Shown in pieces: positions 45,354 to 58,435 of a DNA stretch of 64,000 nt. The stretch lies in contig NC_079891.1 of NCBI RefSeq assembly GCF_024868665.1, positions 17,619,681 through 17,683,680 on the forward strand, written 5' to 3'. The first letter of the stretch is position 1. Each line of letters opens with the position of its first letter. Source of the DNA: Triplophysa rosa. Its lineage: Eukaryota > Chordata > Actinopteri > Cypriniformes > Nemacheilidae. The position numbers were made by a program, and so were the translations under genes. Under the pieces are notes generated by a model. That model ran no database searches and was not told the origin of the DNA. It saw nothing but the letters and a program-made list of their open reading frames with translations.

Positions 45354-48300
45354 GAGGCTATTGTCAAGCTTTCCTTGTGATGTTTTTCTCTGCCGGTTTT
45401 GTGTAAGGGAGTTGGCGAGCTTATGCAATTTAGGAAAGTTCAATGGAAGGCCTCAGTTGTGAGTTTTAAAGTCCCCTAGAAATATGATGTCATGTGTGTT
45501 ACTTTATGTGATATTGTTATTTTGTGAATATTTATTTATATTGCTATGTAAAAAAAACTGAGACCCCATTTGTGATGCTATGAAGAGATGTTCGTATAAA
45601 ATCTAAGCAGAATGTAAAAGATTGGACTCATATGATTTTAGCTGTAAAATGTTATTTAGAACAAATCTTTATCAAAAAAAATTTGTTAAATTTTACATTC
45701 ACTTTTTTATTCAAAAGTCAAATAACAAATACAGTACTGTATATTTTGTGTTTTAGCAATTATCTATAATCGGGTCCATTATGTCTAACTACAGTTAACT
45801 TTCATACATATTCTTCATACTAAGGGTTATGTAACAAAAATGTTTTTTTTTGTTCTGTATGAGATGAATAATAGGTTATGTAAGAGTCCTCTCGTGTGGA
45901 ATTTTAACTTTCACCTCTGACTTCAGATTTTTGCACTGCCTCAGATGTGCTTGATATGCCTTGATTTATTACTCTTAAGACGTAATCATTGTAATTTCAT
46001 TCTTACCTTGAAATGTAACGGTTGCCTTTCTGAAATAAACCCATGTCCATTACATGAATCACGTAAATTTCATATTTTCCATTTAAAACGGCGTTTTGTA
46101 GTTTGCATCAGTGGATACTACCGCTAAACATTTCTATTGTTGTGGTGAAAATGGTAAAATATTGAATGTTTAGCCTCTAACGCCGTGCGTTGCACTAGAA
46201 CAGGAGTGTCAAACTCAATAGAGGGTATGCATCGACGTCACTTTCCCGCCGGGACACGCTCCCTTGAGTGGTAAAACTAAGGCAAAATGGCTGCATTCAA
46301 TAGGAGGAACAAAATCCGGGACTAAAACACGCAATTATTTGCTGAAACTACAAGCAGCTGGACTCGACGGTGATCCTTATGACTTACAAAGGAATCAGGT
46401 GTTCTTAGACACTCAAATGTTGCGCGGAATTGCGTTTCTTGATATTGTAACCATTCATTTTGCCCAGTGTTTTACCACTCAAGCAGGCGCGTTCCGGCGT
46501 GTTCACGTTGACAAATTGACACCACTGCACTGGAACCCTAGCTGTCTTCTTTGATTTGATTGGTCACCACACCGGCTCTGTAAACAGTAACTCCCGCCTT
46601 CTTACATTGGCCAATGGCCACCTTATTTTAACATTGACGTCCACTGCTAGACCGCTGAGGAAAAAAGTTTGCAGCACCAAAAACTACAGATAGGCTTTTA
46701 AGTATTTCTATCACAAATTTGATTATACACAACAGAAAAAATGGCGGGTTTTATTACACACCACAAAAAAAAATGGCGGGTGCGATCCTGCGTGAGAAAA
46801 TGATGTGTTGCCTGAGAAAACAATCAATTGCGTGAGTCTCACGGCGTTTGCGTGAGGGTTGGCAGCCTTGCATATAATCACGCTCTTATTCGTGTACAGA
46901 CTTTTAAACCATTTAAGCGCGATTTGAAACAGTTGCTTTGACGCGTTCAGTGAAGATTAACAGCTTGTAGCTGTGGGACGCCACAAAATGCAACACGTGG
47001 TCCAGTCTGGTGTAACGTTATACAGTCACGGGCTAAAGGCTGCGTCAGTGAATCTCTGTCAGACAGCGCACCAGTATTAATTTCTCTTTCGTGCTTGAAT
47101 AAATAAAACACAAGATTATGCCAGAAAGCCCGTTTTGTCTAGCATTTTCGTAAGCACAGACTTAAACGTGTTAAATAATATCTTAAATGAATGCAAAGAG
47201 TTTAAGAGATTAATCACAGAAAAAATGTGTGATTAATCCGATTCATTTTTTACTATTGTACTATTTTTATCTATATATCTTTATATATTTTACTTATTAG
47301 TATTTCACCCAAATTCTTTTATCACCTTTTGTCATGATGTAATACTTTCATTTTCTGCACAACAATGTTCAGTAAAATTGCTTAAAAATTCACCATCGAT
47401 CAAAACAGATGCATGAGATTGCATTGCTCATAAATACATCAGCCTCTTTGTACCATGAACCAGCTGTCACCACCGTTTCACGCAATTACATTTTACTAGG
47501 CATCTGCATGGCCAATATACACTTTAATGGTACAAAAAGTGTAATATTTACCCAGAAAGACTGGATAAGCGTTATACAGTGCTGACTGATGTTTCAGTTT
47601 ACCATATAATGACTTTAGCAGCTGTAAAAAACATGCTGTCCAAGCTCTAAATAGAAACAGACTGAGCTTTATTTGCGAAGTGTACACACACACACACACA
47701 TGCAGTATATTTTAATTTTACTGAAAATATCAGCAAACCTTTCATTGTTGAAGTAGTCTTGCAAATATGCATGCTGAGAAGAATGCTGAACATGAGTACA
47801 GCCTATGCACTGAGGATCAGTCAAGCAGAATGAGTCTAACCAAAACCATATATCATATATCAACCTGAAGATAAAGAGAAGAAGCCCTTTTTATACATGT
47901 TATAATTTAGGTGTTGAATATTAAGATCGACCTACTTTAACATTATCGCTGGATTTACATACATATTATGATGCAGACGATTGCTGCGCCTTTAAAGTAA
48001 GCATTATTGATATACTGTCATATATGTCCTGTGGCTTTGTGTTGACTTATTTTTGTATCTATTTATTTCCATATATTACAAAAAATAGGTTGAGAGTAAA
48101 TTATAAATAGAGAGTAATATCCACAACCTTCAGGGATGATGCCGGATGTGATTAATCTTGATTCTGCATTTGAAACTGATGAGTGTATGTAATATCACCA
48201 CATGTTGTACATGTAGCATATGTTCTGCTCTTCAAATGGGTTTCATGATGACTGATCACATGAAAATTTTAGCAGAACTTCATCAAAACTTTAAAACAGA

Positions 48301-48477
48301 TCCAATGCCACACGTACATTAGAAATAATGAACAATTCTTGTGTATTTTGAACAGTGTTCATGCATTGTTAATAAATATGATATGACTACCAAAACATTT
48401 CAATGGTTAGGGCTTACAACCTTCAGCACATATTAGGCTACAGGATAATGGATATTTTCATCATAATCTGAAGGTCC
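45354..48477. other. Intergenic; unrecognised repeat-like segment 46190-46870
   Basis: No gene supported. 46264-46554 has a 96-codon frame without ATG start, in a GC-richer segment (CGACGTCACTTTCCCGCC...) followed by two ATGGCGGGT motifs; it may be an old transposon piece. An AC run lies at about 47684-47700. Confidence 0.35.
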
Positions 48478-48543
48478 TTAACTGGTTTTTGGATGAGGAT
48501 TATCCTTTTCCGGCACCCTTTGCTTCTCCTTCAGGGCCTTTTT
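48478..48543 (-). CDS. Speculative terminal coding exon on the minus strand
   Basis: On the minus strand CGGTTCTTTTGCAG is a good acceptor, followed by 21 codons (AAA AAG GCC CTG AAG GAG..., reading KKALKEKQRVPEK then a Pro/His/Lys-rich end) and a TAA. The charged, Lys/Glu-rich composition and purine-rich codons look coding, and it stands out from its AT-rich surroundings. A single exon of this size gives no family identity. The rest of the gene would lie to the right of 48560 and was not found. Confidence 0.25.
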   Translation of the reverse strand, partial: KKALKEKQRVPEKDNPHPKTS

Positions 48544-51500
48544 CTGCAAAAGAACCGGATTAGCTAAACTTTCCATTCCCTTTGTTATGCTAACACATTG
48601 ACACAGTACATTACATTGACATATAACAATGAATGTTGTTAGAGGTAAAACTGTGTATGGTCACAAAACCTTGGTAAAATCTTTCACAAGAAAGAAAGAA
48701 AAGAGAGGGTGTGTGTTAGGAACTGCTCTCTGGATGGAATGGCGTGTGAAGCTTCTGTTTCACTCCGCGTGCACAGGCATCTGAGCGTGACTAGAATCAC
48801 CAGATCTTGAATTTCTTCTCAAAAGACCAGAGATACTCTTAAACACTAATGAAGACATTTCTTTTATCAAAGGATCCATTATTCTCATATTGACTGTATT
48901 CATCACACTTTTTGGCAGGAAAATAATACTTCCTTGTTGTTATGTAATGTACAGGACAGGAAGTTGAAGTTTTTCTTATGCTTACATTTAATGAGGAATG
49001 ATAGTACTTGCTATTTCAAGAAAAGCTATATTTAAAGCATATAATTGGGATTGCTGTGAAAGCTAAACAGGAAGGACCAAAAGCCTTGTGCTCCTTTCTG
49101 ACAATCCATATAAAGTATATATGGTTTCCAGATCTTGTGCATTCTGTACTCATTTTCAAGTCTGTCACCGAGACTTTAGCAGATTAGAAGAATGTCTCTG
49201 GAAGACAGAAGCCAGGCATGATTGGATGATATACAGTAGATATCACATTTTTGTGCCTCCAAAAAGTGTTATTCCTCCACGTTCTCTTTAATCAGACAGA
49301 TAAACCCAAGGCCAGCTCCATCTGGGCCTGCTTTGTGTGGCTTTTGGCATGGCACACCTGCCATCTGCTCTTGCATTGTTTTAGACACTGATGGCATGAC
49401 GACAGAGACTGTAAGTGGGGTCAGAGCAAATAGTCTAACGGGTCAACCGAACAGACAGATATAACCTTTATGCAGACCTGTTCTAATATGGCTGAATGGC
49501 TCTAAATTATGCAACAGCGTACATTTGACATACTGGCATCTGACATCTTCACTCTTCCCTTTCCTCTGAGTGCAAAAAAGTGGGGGCACTGTCCCTGTCG
49601 ACTTGGATGGACATGAGCCAGTTCTTATATAATCTGAACAGATTATCTTTTATGTGTATGTGGTGGGCTGTTTTGCCCCACTGTTATACATTCTGTGGTA
49701 GTGACATCATATCTGACCATTCTCAAGCGATGTGAGATTATCTAGTGGATAACTCTGGGGAAAAAAGGTGACTATGAGGCCACTTGACTGAGCAAGTGTT
49801 CTCTGCATCGGTGAAATAAATGTATAAACTCAAACATATAAATAGACATGTTCAGTTGTTCAGTAGTGATGGTGGAAAGAGATGACGGCCCTCATCATTT
49901 ACTGGGAACTTCATTAGGCTGCTCTGCTATACGCCTGTTGACAACAACAACAGACTGCTGCATTCTTTGAGACCTGTGGGTCGAAACTCGTGGTTATGTA
50001 GGTTTTGTGGAATGTACATTCTGATTGGCTACCTCATTGTGATGCAACAATGACATCATCTGGGCTACATCAGCTAACCATTTTTGTGGGATTTGTTTCA
50101 TTACATAACATTGAATAATCCTTTTTATGCTTTTTTTCTTTTATTATTTTATAATCTTTGATGAAAGACAACATCCAATGCAAGACACTTTAAGAGAAAA
50201 AATAAAAAATCCCAGCATGCAATAGTGTATCTTACATGCAAAAACATTAGTTGCATGCCTAGAGCCAAACCATACAGTAGTGGCAAAAAATGTCCAACTT
50301 TGGAAAAATAATTTTATTTAAATATATTATTAATGATTTAATAATAATTAGGCTGTTAAAGTATTAAACATTTTCTTTTAATTTTTTGTAAAAATGTTGT
50401 ATTCAGTGCTTGGAGTGTAAACTGAAGCTTAACATTAAGACAAATTTAGGGAGTCTTGACAAAAAACATTCACAAAGCATATTAAGTCAAGACCCAAGAG
50501 AATGACTAGCGAGCATCATCAAAACACTATAAACTGACATGAGCTTTTTTGTTTTTTGTATATTCATATAAAATCCATATAACCCGGATATGCTGTTGCC
50601 AAATAATTATGTCCATTAAATAAAAAGTTTACTCTTTTGTCCATTTTGCACCATACATTTCATGTGTTGATCATTTAGTCTAACCCGAGGAAGCATTAAA
50701 AGCAAATATTGTACAAATATGCCTCCGGACATCACCTTTGGCCACTACTGTATCTCACACATTTAAGTGTTTCAGGCATCTAACTGGTTAAGAGCAGACC
50801 CTTAAAAATGTGACAAAACAATTCCTTTTCCTCAGGTGGTCCTCTTGTTTGTTTTGACAGAGGGGGTGGGGATGGAATGTCAGCTCTCAAGCGTCTCTAC
50901 CCAGAAGGTGGAGGGGAGACTGGGGAGAAAAGGGGAGGGTATGTGGGTCACAGGGAGTTTGTCTGGGTGTTGTCTTCTAGTTTCCTCCATTTCCTAACCT
51001 TCCCCCCATACACTAATGCCACTCGACACACATGCAATGTCTTACAGTTGCTTATCTCATATGCTTTAGGGCCACTTCCAATAACATAACTTAGGATGCT
51101 TATAATGGGACAAGAGGTTTTTAGTAGAATATTTAGTTGTTATATTTAGATAGTTAGTTGTATATATTGTTCATTTTTTAGAACCAAATTTTAGAGCACC
51201 GTGTGTTCAAGGTGTGTGTGTGTTCACAACTGTGTGTGTGCACATGGATGGGTGAAATGCAGAGCACAAATTCCGAGTATGGGCAGGGGCGGACTGAGCA
51301 GTAGGACATTCTGTCAAATCGGAATCTGAGTATCGGAACTTTTCCCGATGGGCCACTAATGTATGGGGCCATAATGGATGCTTGTGCCGGAAAGACGGAC
51401 GTTATTAACGCGAATGCATGCAACGTGAAGGCATTAGCGAGACGGACATGTATACATGCAACACAATGACATGTCACCCCCCATTGACAGAAATAGTTGA

Positions 51501-52429
51501 GGGCTGATGCAATCTAACTCTACAAACCAACACAGTTTAGAAGTTTAGTTTAGAAGAGGCTAAGATGAAAAATGATGAAAAACACCATAAACACATTACA
51601 CTGTATGTATGAGTAGATCATCTAAAATGGTTAAACTAAATTATTTAAGTTGATAAAATTTTACAGGGCAAAATTGCTCTTTGCAATCATTTAATTTGTG
51701 AATTTTATATATACGTATATGTTTATGTTGTTAGTTATTTCAAAATAATAATTTCATATCAAGTGTAATTAGTAAAGCCTTTTTGCATGGCTTTTGTGTG
51801 AATTCTTGTCTTGTTTTTATCGGACGTCATGCTTACATCTACATCTGTCATGTCCTGTGTCTCTCATTCAGACCATTTTAAATCATGTCGTCTTTTGTAA
51901 GCACTTTTTTCCCAGACCTCAGTCAAAGATAATTAAAATGTCAGCACTGCCTCAGACAGCCCAATCACAGATGGACGCAAGGCAGTCTTTTGCCCCCTGA
52001 CTGACTTAACAAACTAGCAGCCCATCCTACTCACTGTAGCATCCAGATGGGAAGGGGACATACAAAGGAGCAGTTTAATATGTATTGCACTTTATGTGTT
52101 GTACTTAGAGGTAGTTCTAAAGCTGGGAGCAATCGAAAGTGATGAGAAATTGTTGCATTATTCATGGCACACATCCCCTTAGTGTGAACATTCATACTAC
52201 ACAAAACAGTGGTGTGGGCTGTATGTTATAATCTTGACATGTTTATTCGATTGTTTGTAAACAACATACAGTTGTTTATTTACAAATATATAGTAAACTT
52301 TTAGCCTAAATCATATAGTTCTGGTCCCAGTTGAGATAGATGAGAGATGTTTTTTGTACACCAGTGTGTGGGAACAGAAAGAACACAGAGTATCAACAGT
52401 TCAAAATAAAAATTGTTAAGTAATTTTTC
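48544..52429. other. Intergenic or intronic; possible conserved segment 49290-49640
   Basis: No gene. 49290-49640 is GC-richer with E-box-like motifs (CACCTGCCATCTG, CAGCTC) and may be regulatory. Elsewhere AT-rich. Confidence 0.35.
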
Positions 52430-52590
52430 TTACTATGGTAGTCAATGGGGTCCAAGAACTTTTTGGTTATAAGCATTCTTCCAAATATCTTTGTGTTCAT
52501 CAGAACAAAGAAATGTATACAGGTTTGGAACACAAAGGTGAGTAAATGATAACAGAATTTTTATTTCTGGGTGAACTATCCATTAAACTG
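52430..52590 (-). repeat. 'AGTTCACCC' repeat, diverged reverse copy
   Basis: TCAATGGGGTCCAAGAAC, AGGTTTGGAACACAAAGGTG and GAGTAAATGATAACAGAATTT then TGGGTGAACTATCC follow the family consensus in reverse. Confidence 0.65.
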
Positions 52591-52962
52591 TTCCTCTATG
52601 TAATTGTATGCAATGAAAATTGTATTTTTTATCTGTACTCCATCACTTATGTTGCATAGTGCCTAATTGTTTTGATTTTCCAGTTAAGTCTTGGATTTTT
52701 TTTGTATAAATACAAGTAAAAACATAAAAGAAATAAATTTCAATTATCTGGTCCATTAATGTATTATATGAATTGATATCCTGATGCCTTGTGTAACCTT
52801 GAAAAAAGTGCGTCATCTCAAAGGTTATTTCCTAAAAGATGCAACGTGAAACATTTTCAAATCTTGCTATGAAGGTATAATCAGGCTTTGTATAAATGTT
52901 TGATCACCATGCCAACTCAAAACAAATGGGGCATGTTCCAAATATAGAGAAAAGTTCACTGT

Positions 52963-53653
52963 AAACCCCGATAAGTTAAGATATCTCTTTTAAGTTGATA
53001 ACTCAATTCTTTTGAGTAAAGAACACTAAACACATAAGCATAGTAAACTCAAAATAATTAATTTTGAATAAACTTTTTTTTCATTATTTCATTTTACATT
53101 TACCTGAGTTTCACTTATCAATGTTGTCATTAAGGAACAACAGCCAATTACAGTTGTATTACCAATGTAATGCCTTCAGATTAAAAACTTAAAATTTGAA
53201 ATGAGTCTGTTTTCCTCCTAAGCAAATACTCTACTCGTCTGCACAATAGTAACCTCATTAAAATCACTAATGTCACAAAACTCTTTAAATAACAGAATAG
53301 AACAGAATACTAAAAATCTACAAGCCTCCCATTGTAATTTTTATATAAATACATAAAATAACACTTTATTTCGAGATTTACTTCCATTATCCACTCCACA
53401 CAAAGCATGCTGGGAATCACTCTGACGTCATTGGAAGATAATATTAAAATTTTTGAGTTAAGTGACTTCTTATTTTTGTGTCCCTGGAACTCAAAATATC
53501 AAAATAGTTAAAGCACACTTAAAAGTTGTAAGATAAATTAACTTTTTCACTGTTTTGAGTAGATTATACTGTTCGGGAATACAGTGTTTGTGTTCACCTT
53601 TTAAAGTTGTGAAAATGCCATAATGCCTTTTTTTACAAGTGAACATACTTTTG
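52963..53653. mobile_element. Second CACTGTAAA-ended DNA element
   Basis: Starts GTTCACTGTAAACCCC and ends TTTTTTTACAAGTGAAC, diverged inverted ends. It shares the AAGCATGCTGGGAATCACT motif (about 53404) with the 43369 element. It has no coding capacity of its own. Confidence 0.5.
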
Positions 53654-56135
53654 AATCTCACTGTATACACACAAAGTATAAAACATAGCACTAACAATAA
53701 TGGCAATTTTTTCAATAATAGCCCTTCAGTAAAAAATTAAAACATTGAAAAGTAGAGGTGTTGATTCTCTCAAAGCACAAGTCTCTGTATTACACCTGTC
53801 TTTTGATCTTATCCTCTCCATCTGTGACATGTTGTATCATGTGGCATCTGTTGTTATTGTAGAATGGGAGGGGAGAGGCGAGATGTGAGTGACCTTCAGG
53901 GCTCAGTTCAGTGGGTTATTATCTGCTGCTGGGATCCTAATGAGAAGTCTTCAGTCTGGAGGTCACCCAGAAACACAAATGATCACATGTTTATTATTGA
54001 ATTCTTTCACTGTTACAGAACTTTCTTTTGGAGAATTTACTGAACTTTAAATCAGGCATTCTGCGGTTAGAAGTGGCCTATTTATTGTTTCTTTGGGACG
54101 TGATCAGTTTTGTCAGTCAGATATAAAGACGTTCTCCTCATGCTCACTCGAGCAGTAAAATAGGCCAACTGTGAAAAAATTGTGCTTCAGACGTAACTTT
54201 GAAAACATATATGCACCACATTCTTGGCAAATGATCCAGCCATATGGTTTTGAGTGCACACTTTAGTGTAGTTGAGATCCACTTGTGTGGTCATCAGTTC
54301 GTGTTGTGTAATGTAAAACTTGAATCCATATGAGAAATCGACTGGAAAAGAGCTTTAAACCATCTTTACTTGACATTTGGGAGTTTTCTTGGGATGTCTA
54401 GACAGACTTTTGAGTGAACTTAATAGTGTGTATCTCAAGCCTTTTATGTCTGTTAGATTTTGAGTTGTGTAAATGTTAAAAAAAATGTTAAAGAGCTTGG
54501 AATTCTATGAGGAAGTAAAGCCTAATGGTTTGTGGATTAATCGTTTATAGAAAGAAATTTTCACCTTGAATGGAATATTTTTTTATAATATATATGGTGG
54601 TAGACACAGTCATAATAAATAATGAATGTAGATGGCACACTTTGCATAGACCATTAATCAGAATACATTTATTTAATACATTTTTAGTGTCAATAAGTTC
54701 AGAATCAAATTCAGGATGACAAACAAGCAAACAACAACCAAATAACTAAAAATGAATACAGCGTTAATGGGAAAGATATTCATTCATCAAGTATTCAGAG
54801 TCACGCATTACCCATATGTGTGGGATTTTTGGGGGGGCATTTTAAAAAAAATCTTACTCTGGAAACACATTAAAAATCAAGAAGCAACTCGTTCCTCATT
54901 CGGTGGCTAATTTTGAGCTTTGAGTCACACTAGTTTCCAGGGAGCAAACTTTGACATTTCCACGCATGTGATCTCATGATGTAACATGTGAGGTGCTAGT
55001 GATGGCCTATGAACAATGATTGAGTAAAAGAGCAACAGACTGTACTGACCTACATTTGCCCTTGTGTGGAGTTGGCTGCTACTCATTATTCTTGATCCCA
55101 AGAATAATGTGAAATGGACTGATCTAGGGTCAGTGGAGAAGTGCAGCCTCTGCTCTGAGATTGCAGAGCTGAACATGGTCTCGTACTTATGTAACTGGCA
55201 TTCACTTGTTTTTTCGGACACTCTGAGTGCTTTTATGTTCAGCTGTTTTGACGGGGTCAGTATTCATACAGGAAGTCAATCTTGAGTTACTGCACGGTGA
55301 AAAATTTCTTATACAGTATATTGGTTTGATTACAAATTCTTTATGGTCTATTTTGGTGTAAAACTTTACTTTGTATCCGAGAATGTTAAACATATTTCGG
55401 AAACATACTATAATTATTGTAATGGATGCACTTAAGGAATGAAGTAGCTGTTAAACATGTCAATCCTGAAATCATGATAACAGAATGACATCAGAGATGA
55501 AAAGACAAAGCTGTTTGTGACCTCCTTGACCCTAGATTACAGTGATTTAACTCACTGTGTTGTATAATAAAGTTGCTGCAGTAGATTTACATTTTTACAA
55601 GTATCCATGCTACTCATTCTGATCATCACCTGCTAGTAATAAAAGGTTATTGTACTTTAAAACATACAATGACTTTTTGTCTTGCAAGACAGTCTTAAAT
55701 AAAAATGCCACATTTTGAATTATTTGGAAGACAAAAATGTTTCATAGGGATCACCCTCGAATTAACCTTCAGTAAATCAGAATATCTAGATGCCAGTCTT
55801 TGAAGCATTACAAAATTGAAAACATAACAAGCACTGTAGCCATTCTGCATTCTTTCTGACCATGTCAAGCATGCAAACAAACAACTCACACACTGTCTCT
55901 CAGTTTTCACATTGTTAATTCTCCATCAAGGACTTTGAATGAAGGGTGTGAATACCTCTGAAGGAGAAGAGAAGTTAGGTCAGACTGTCATGACTAACCC
56001 TAATGTGTATTTAGTAGTTCATGGCTGGACTTGAATATCTTTCAGTATTAGTGAAGATTTCAATACGAACTAATTTCTCATGAAATATATCTAGAACCAT
56101 ATCCATTAGCAGTACAATCCAATGTAATGGCTCCA
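53654..56135. other. Intergenic, no gene seen
   Basis: AT-rich; no supported feature. Confidence 0.45.
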
Positions 56136-56146
56136 CACTCTAAATG

Positions 56147-56331
56147 TTTTTTTTTCTTTTTTTTGGACCTTTGTATCTTTATGTAGATAGGAGAGTGGAG
56201 AGTGAAACAGGAAATTATGGGATGAGAGAGAGGGGATCAGGAGCCGGGAAACGACCATGAGCTGGGACTCTAACTCAGGTCGTCCGAAGTGCTGCCGCAC
56301 AACATGTCACGCACAGTCCACTGGTGCCGAC
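56147..56331 (-). mobile_element. tRNA-derived cyprinid SINE with 11-bp target duplication
   Basis: On the minus strand it starts GTCGGCACCAGTGGACTGTG (A-box region), has CCTGAGTTAGAGTCCCAGC (B-box-like), continues through TTCCCGGCTCCTGATCCCC and TCATCCCATAATTTCCTG, and ends in ACAAAGGTCCAAAAAAAA. Perfect CACTCTAAATG repeats flank it (56136-56146, 56332-56342). It resembles the tRNA-type SINE family known from carp-like fishes (HAmo type, from memory). Confidence 0.82.
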
Positions 56332-56574
56332 CACTCTAAATGCATTTAAACAGTTGGCTCTTTTTAATTCTTCTAAGCAATTTTAGAAGAAACATTTGTG
56401 ATAAAGTTGATACTTAAATAAAACACATCTAAGAACCCATCAAATCTCCTGAGCTATATGAACAGCCTCTGAGCAGTAAATGACTAGTTTATGAATAGTG
56501 TATGTAAAGTATACCTTACCACAGTATATTTATAGTTAGTTTAACTAGTTATGTATGTGTATGTTTAGACTTGT

Positions 56575-56678
56575 TTTCTACCTTGTTAATGCATGTTATA
56601 TTTCCTAACACTGTGGTCCTGAGAGACAGACATTTCGTTCCACTGTACGTTCCCACATGTAATTACAATAAAGCTCAC
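56575..56678 (+). mobile_element. LINE 3' tail fragment
   Basis: CACTGTGGTCCTGAGAGACA, GACATTTCGTTCCACTGTAC and a terminal AATTACAATAAAGCTCAC form a typical fish LINE 3' end. TAGACTTGT flanks both sides (56566-56574 and 56679-56687), a possible 9-bp target duplication, though the right copy could also be part of the tail. Confidence 0.65.
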
Positions 56679-56687
56679 TAGACTTGT

Positions 56688-57891
<1,204 letters not shown>

Positions 57892-58059
57892 GCTTACCTA
57901 TACTAATGTTGCTTACTTTTCAGGTTTTGTATTAAAAGTAATAATAAATTCCGTGTAGTTCATGGTAATAGCAGGGATTTTCTATAGTTTCGCTATTATC
58001 ATTCATTTCTTGTTTCAGTTGTCTTTTGTAGGGAAATTTTGTATACATGTTCAGTAGAC

Positions 58060-58435
58060 TGATGCACGCGGTTGTCCGGTGCTGTCTACTCATTGGTTGT
58101 CTTGCATTCGACAGCCCCGCCTACTATTCCTTACTATTCGCGCGCTGAAGGCACCCGCACACTCGTTAGATCTAGTGAGAGGCAGTCACGTCTCGCAAAT
58201 CCTGCTTGGATCTATTTTTAGGGATCATGCGCTTGGATGTCATAGTCTGTATTCGTATGATCTGGTAATATTCACGATTTGGCAGCGTGGCTTAAGACTT
58301 GTTTTAAGTTTCGTCATATGTTTTGAGGTTTATTTCGGTTGGAGTGTGTGATTGTTTCGTTCGGAGGTTCTCGCGCTCCCGTTCAAGGAAACTTCTGCAC
58401 GAGTGAGATACAGCGCAGCTTCATTAACTGTCGAG
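58060..58435 (+). promoter_or_regulatory. rasgef1b: Probable rasgef1b promoter and 5' non-coding exon 1
   Basis: This is the CpG-richest stretch near the gene (TATTCGCGCGCTGAAGGC, CGTTCGGAGGTTCTCGCGC). It ends in a strong splice donor GTCGAG|GTGAGAAA at 58435/58436. The first coding exon, 3.6 kb further on, begins at an acceptor only 6 nt before its ATG, so an upstream non-coding exon is required. The transcription start cannot be fixed from sequence; short ATG frames here are not the protein. Confidence 0.55.

Noticed and set aside
46264..46554. 96-codon gene
   Set aside because: No ATG start, no recognisable family, located in a repeat-like segment; mentioned only in the interval description.
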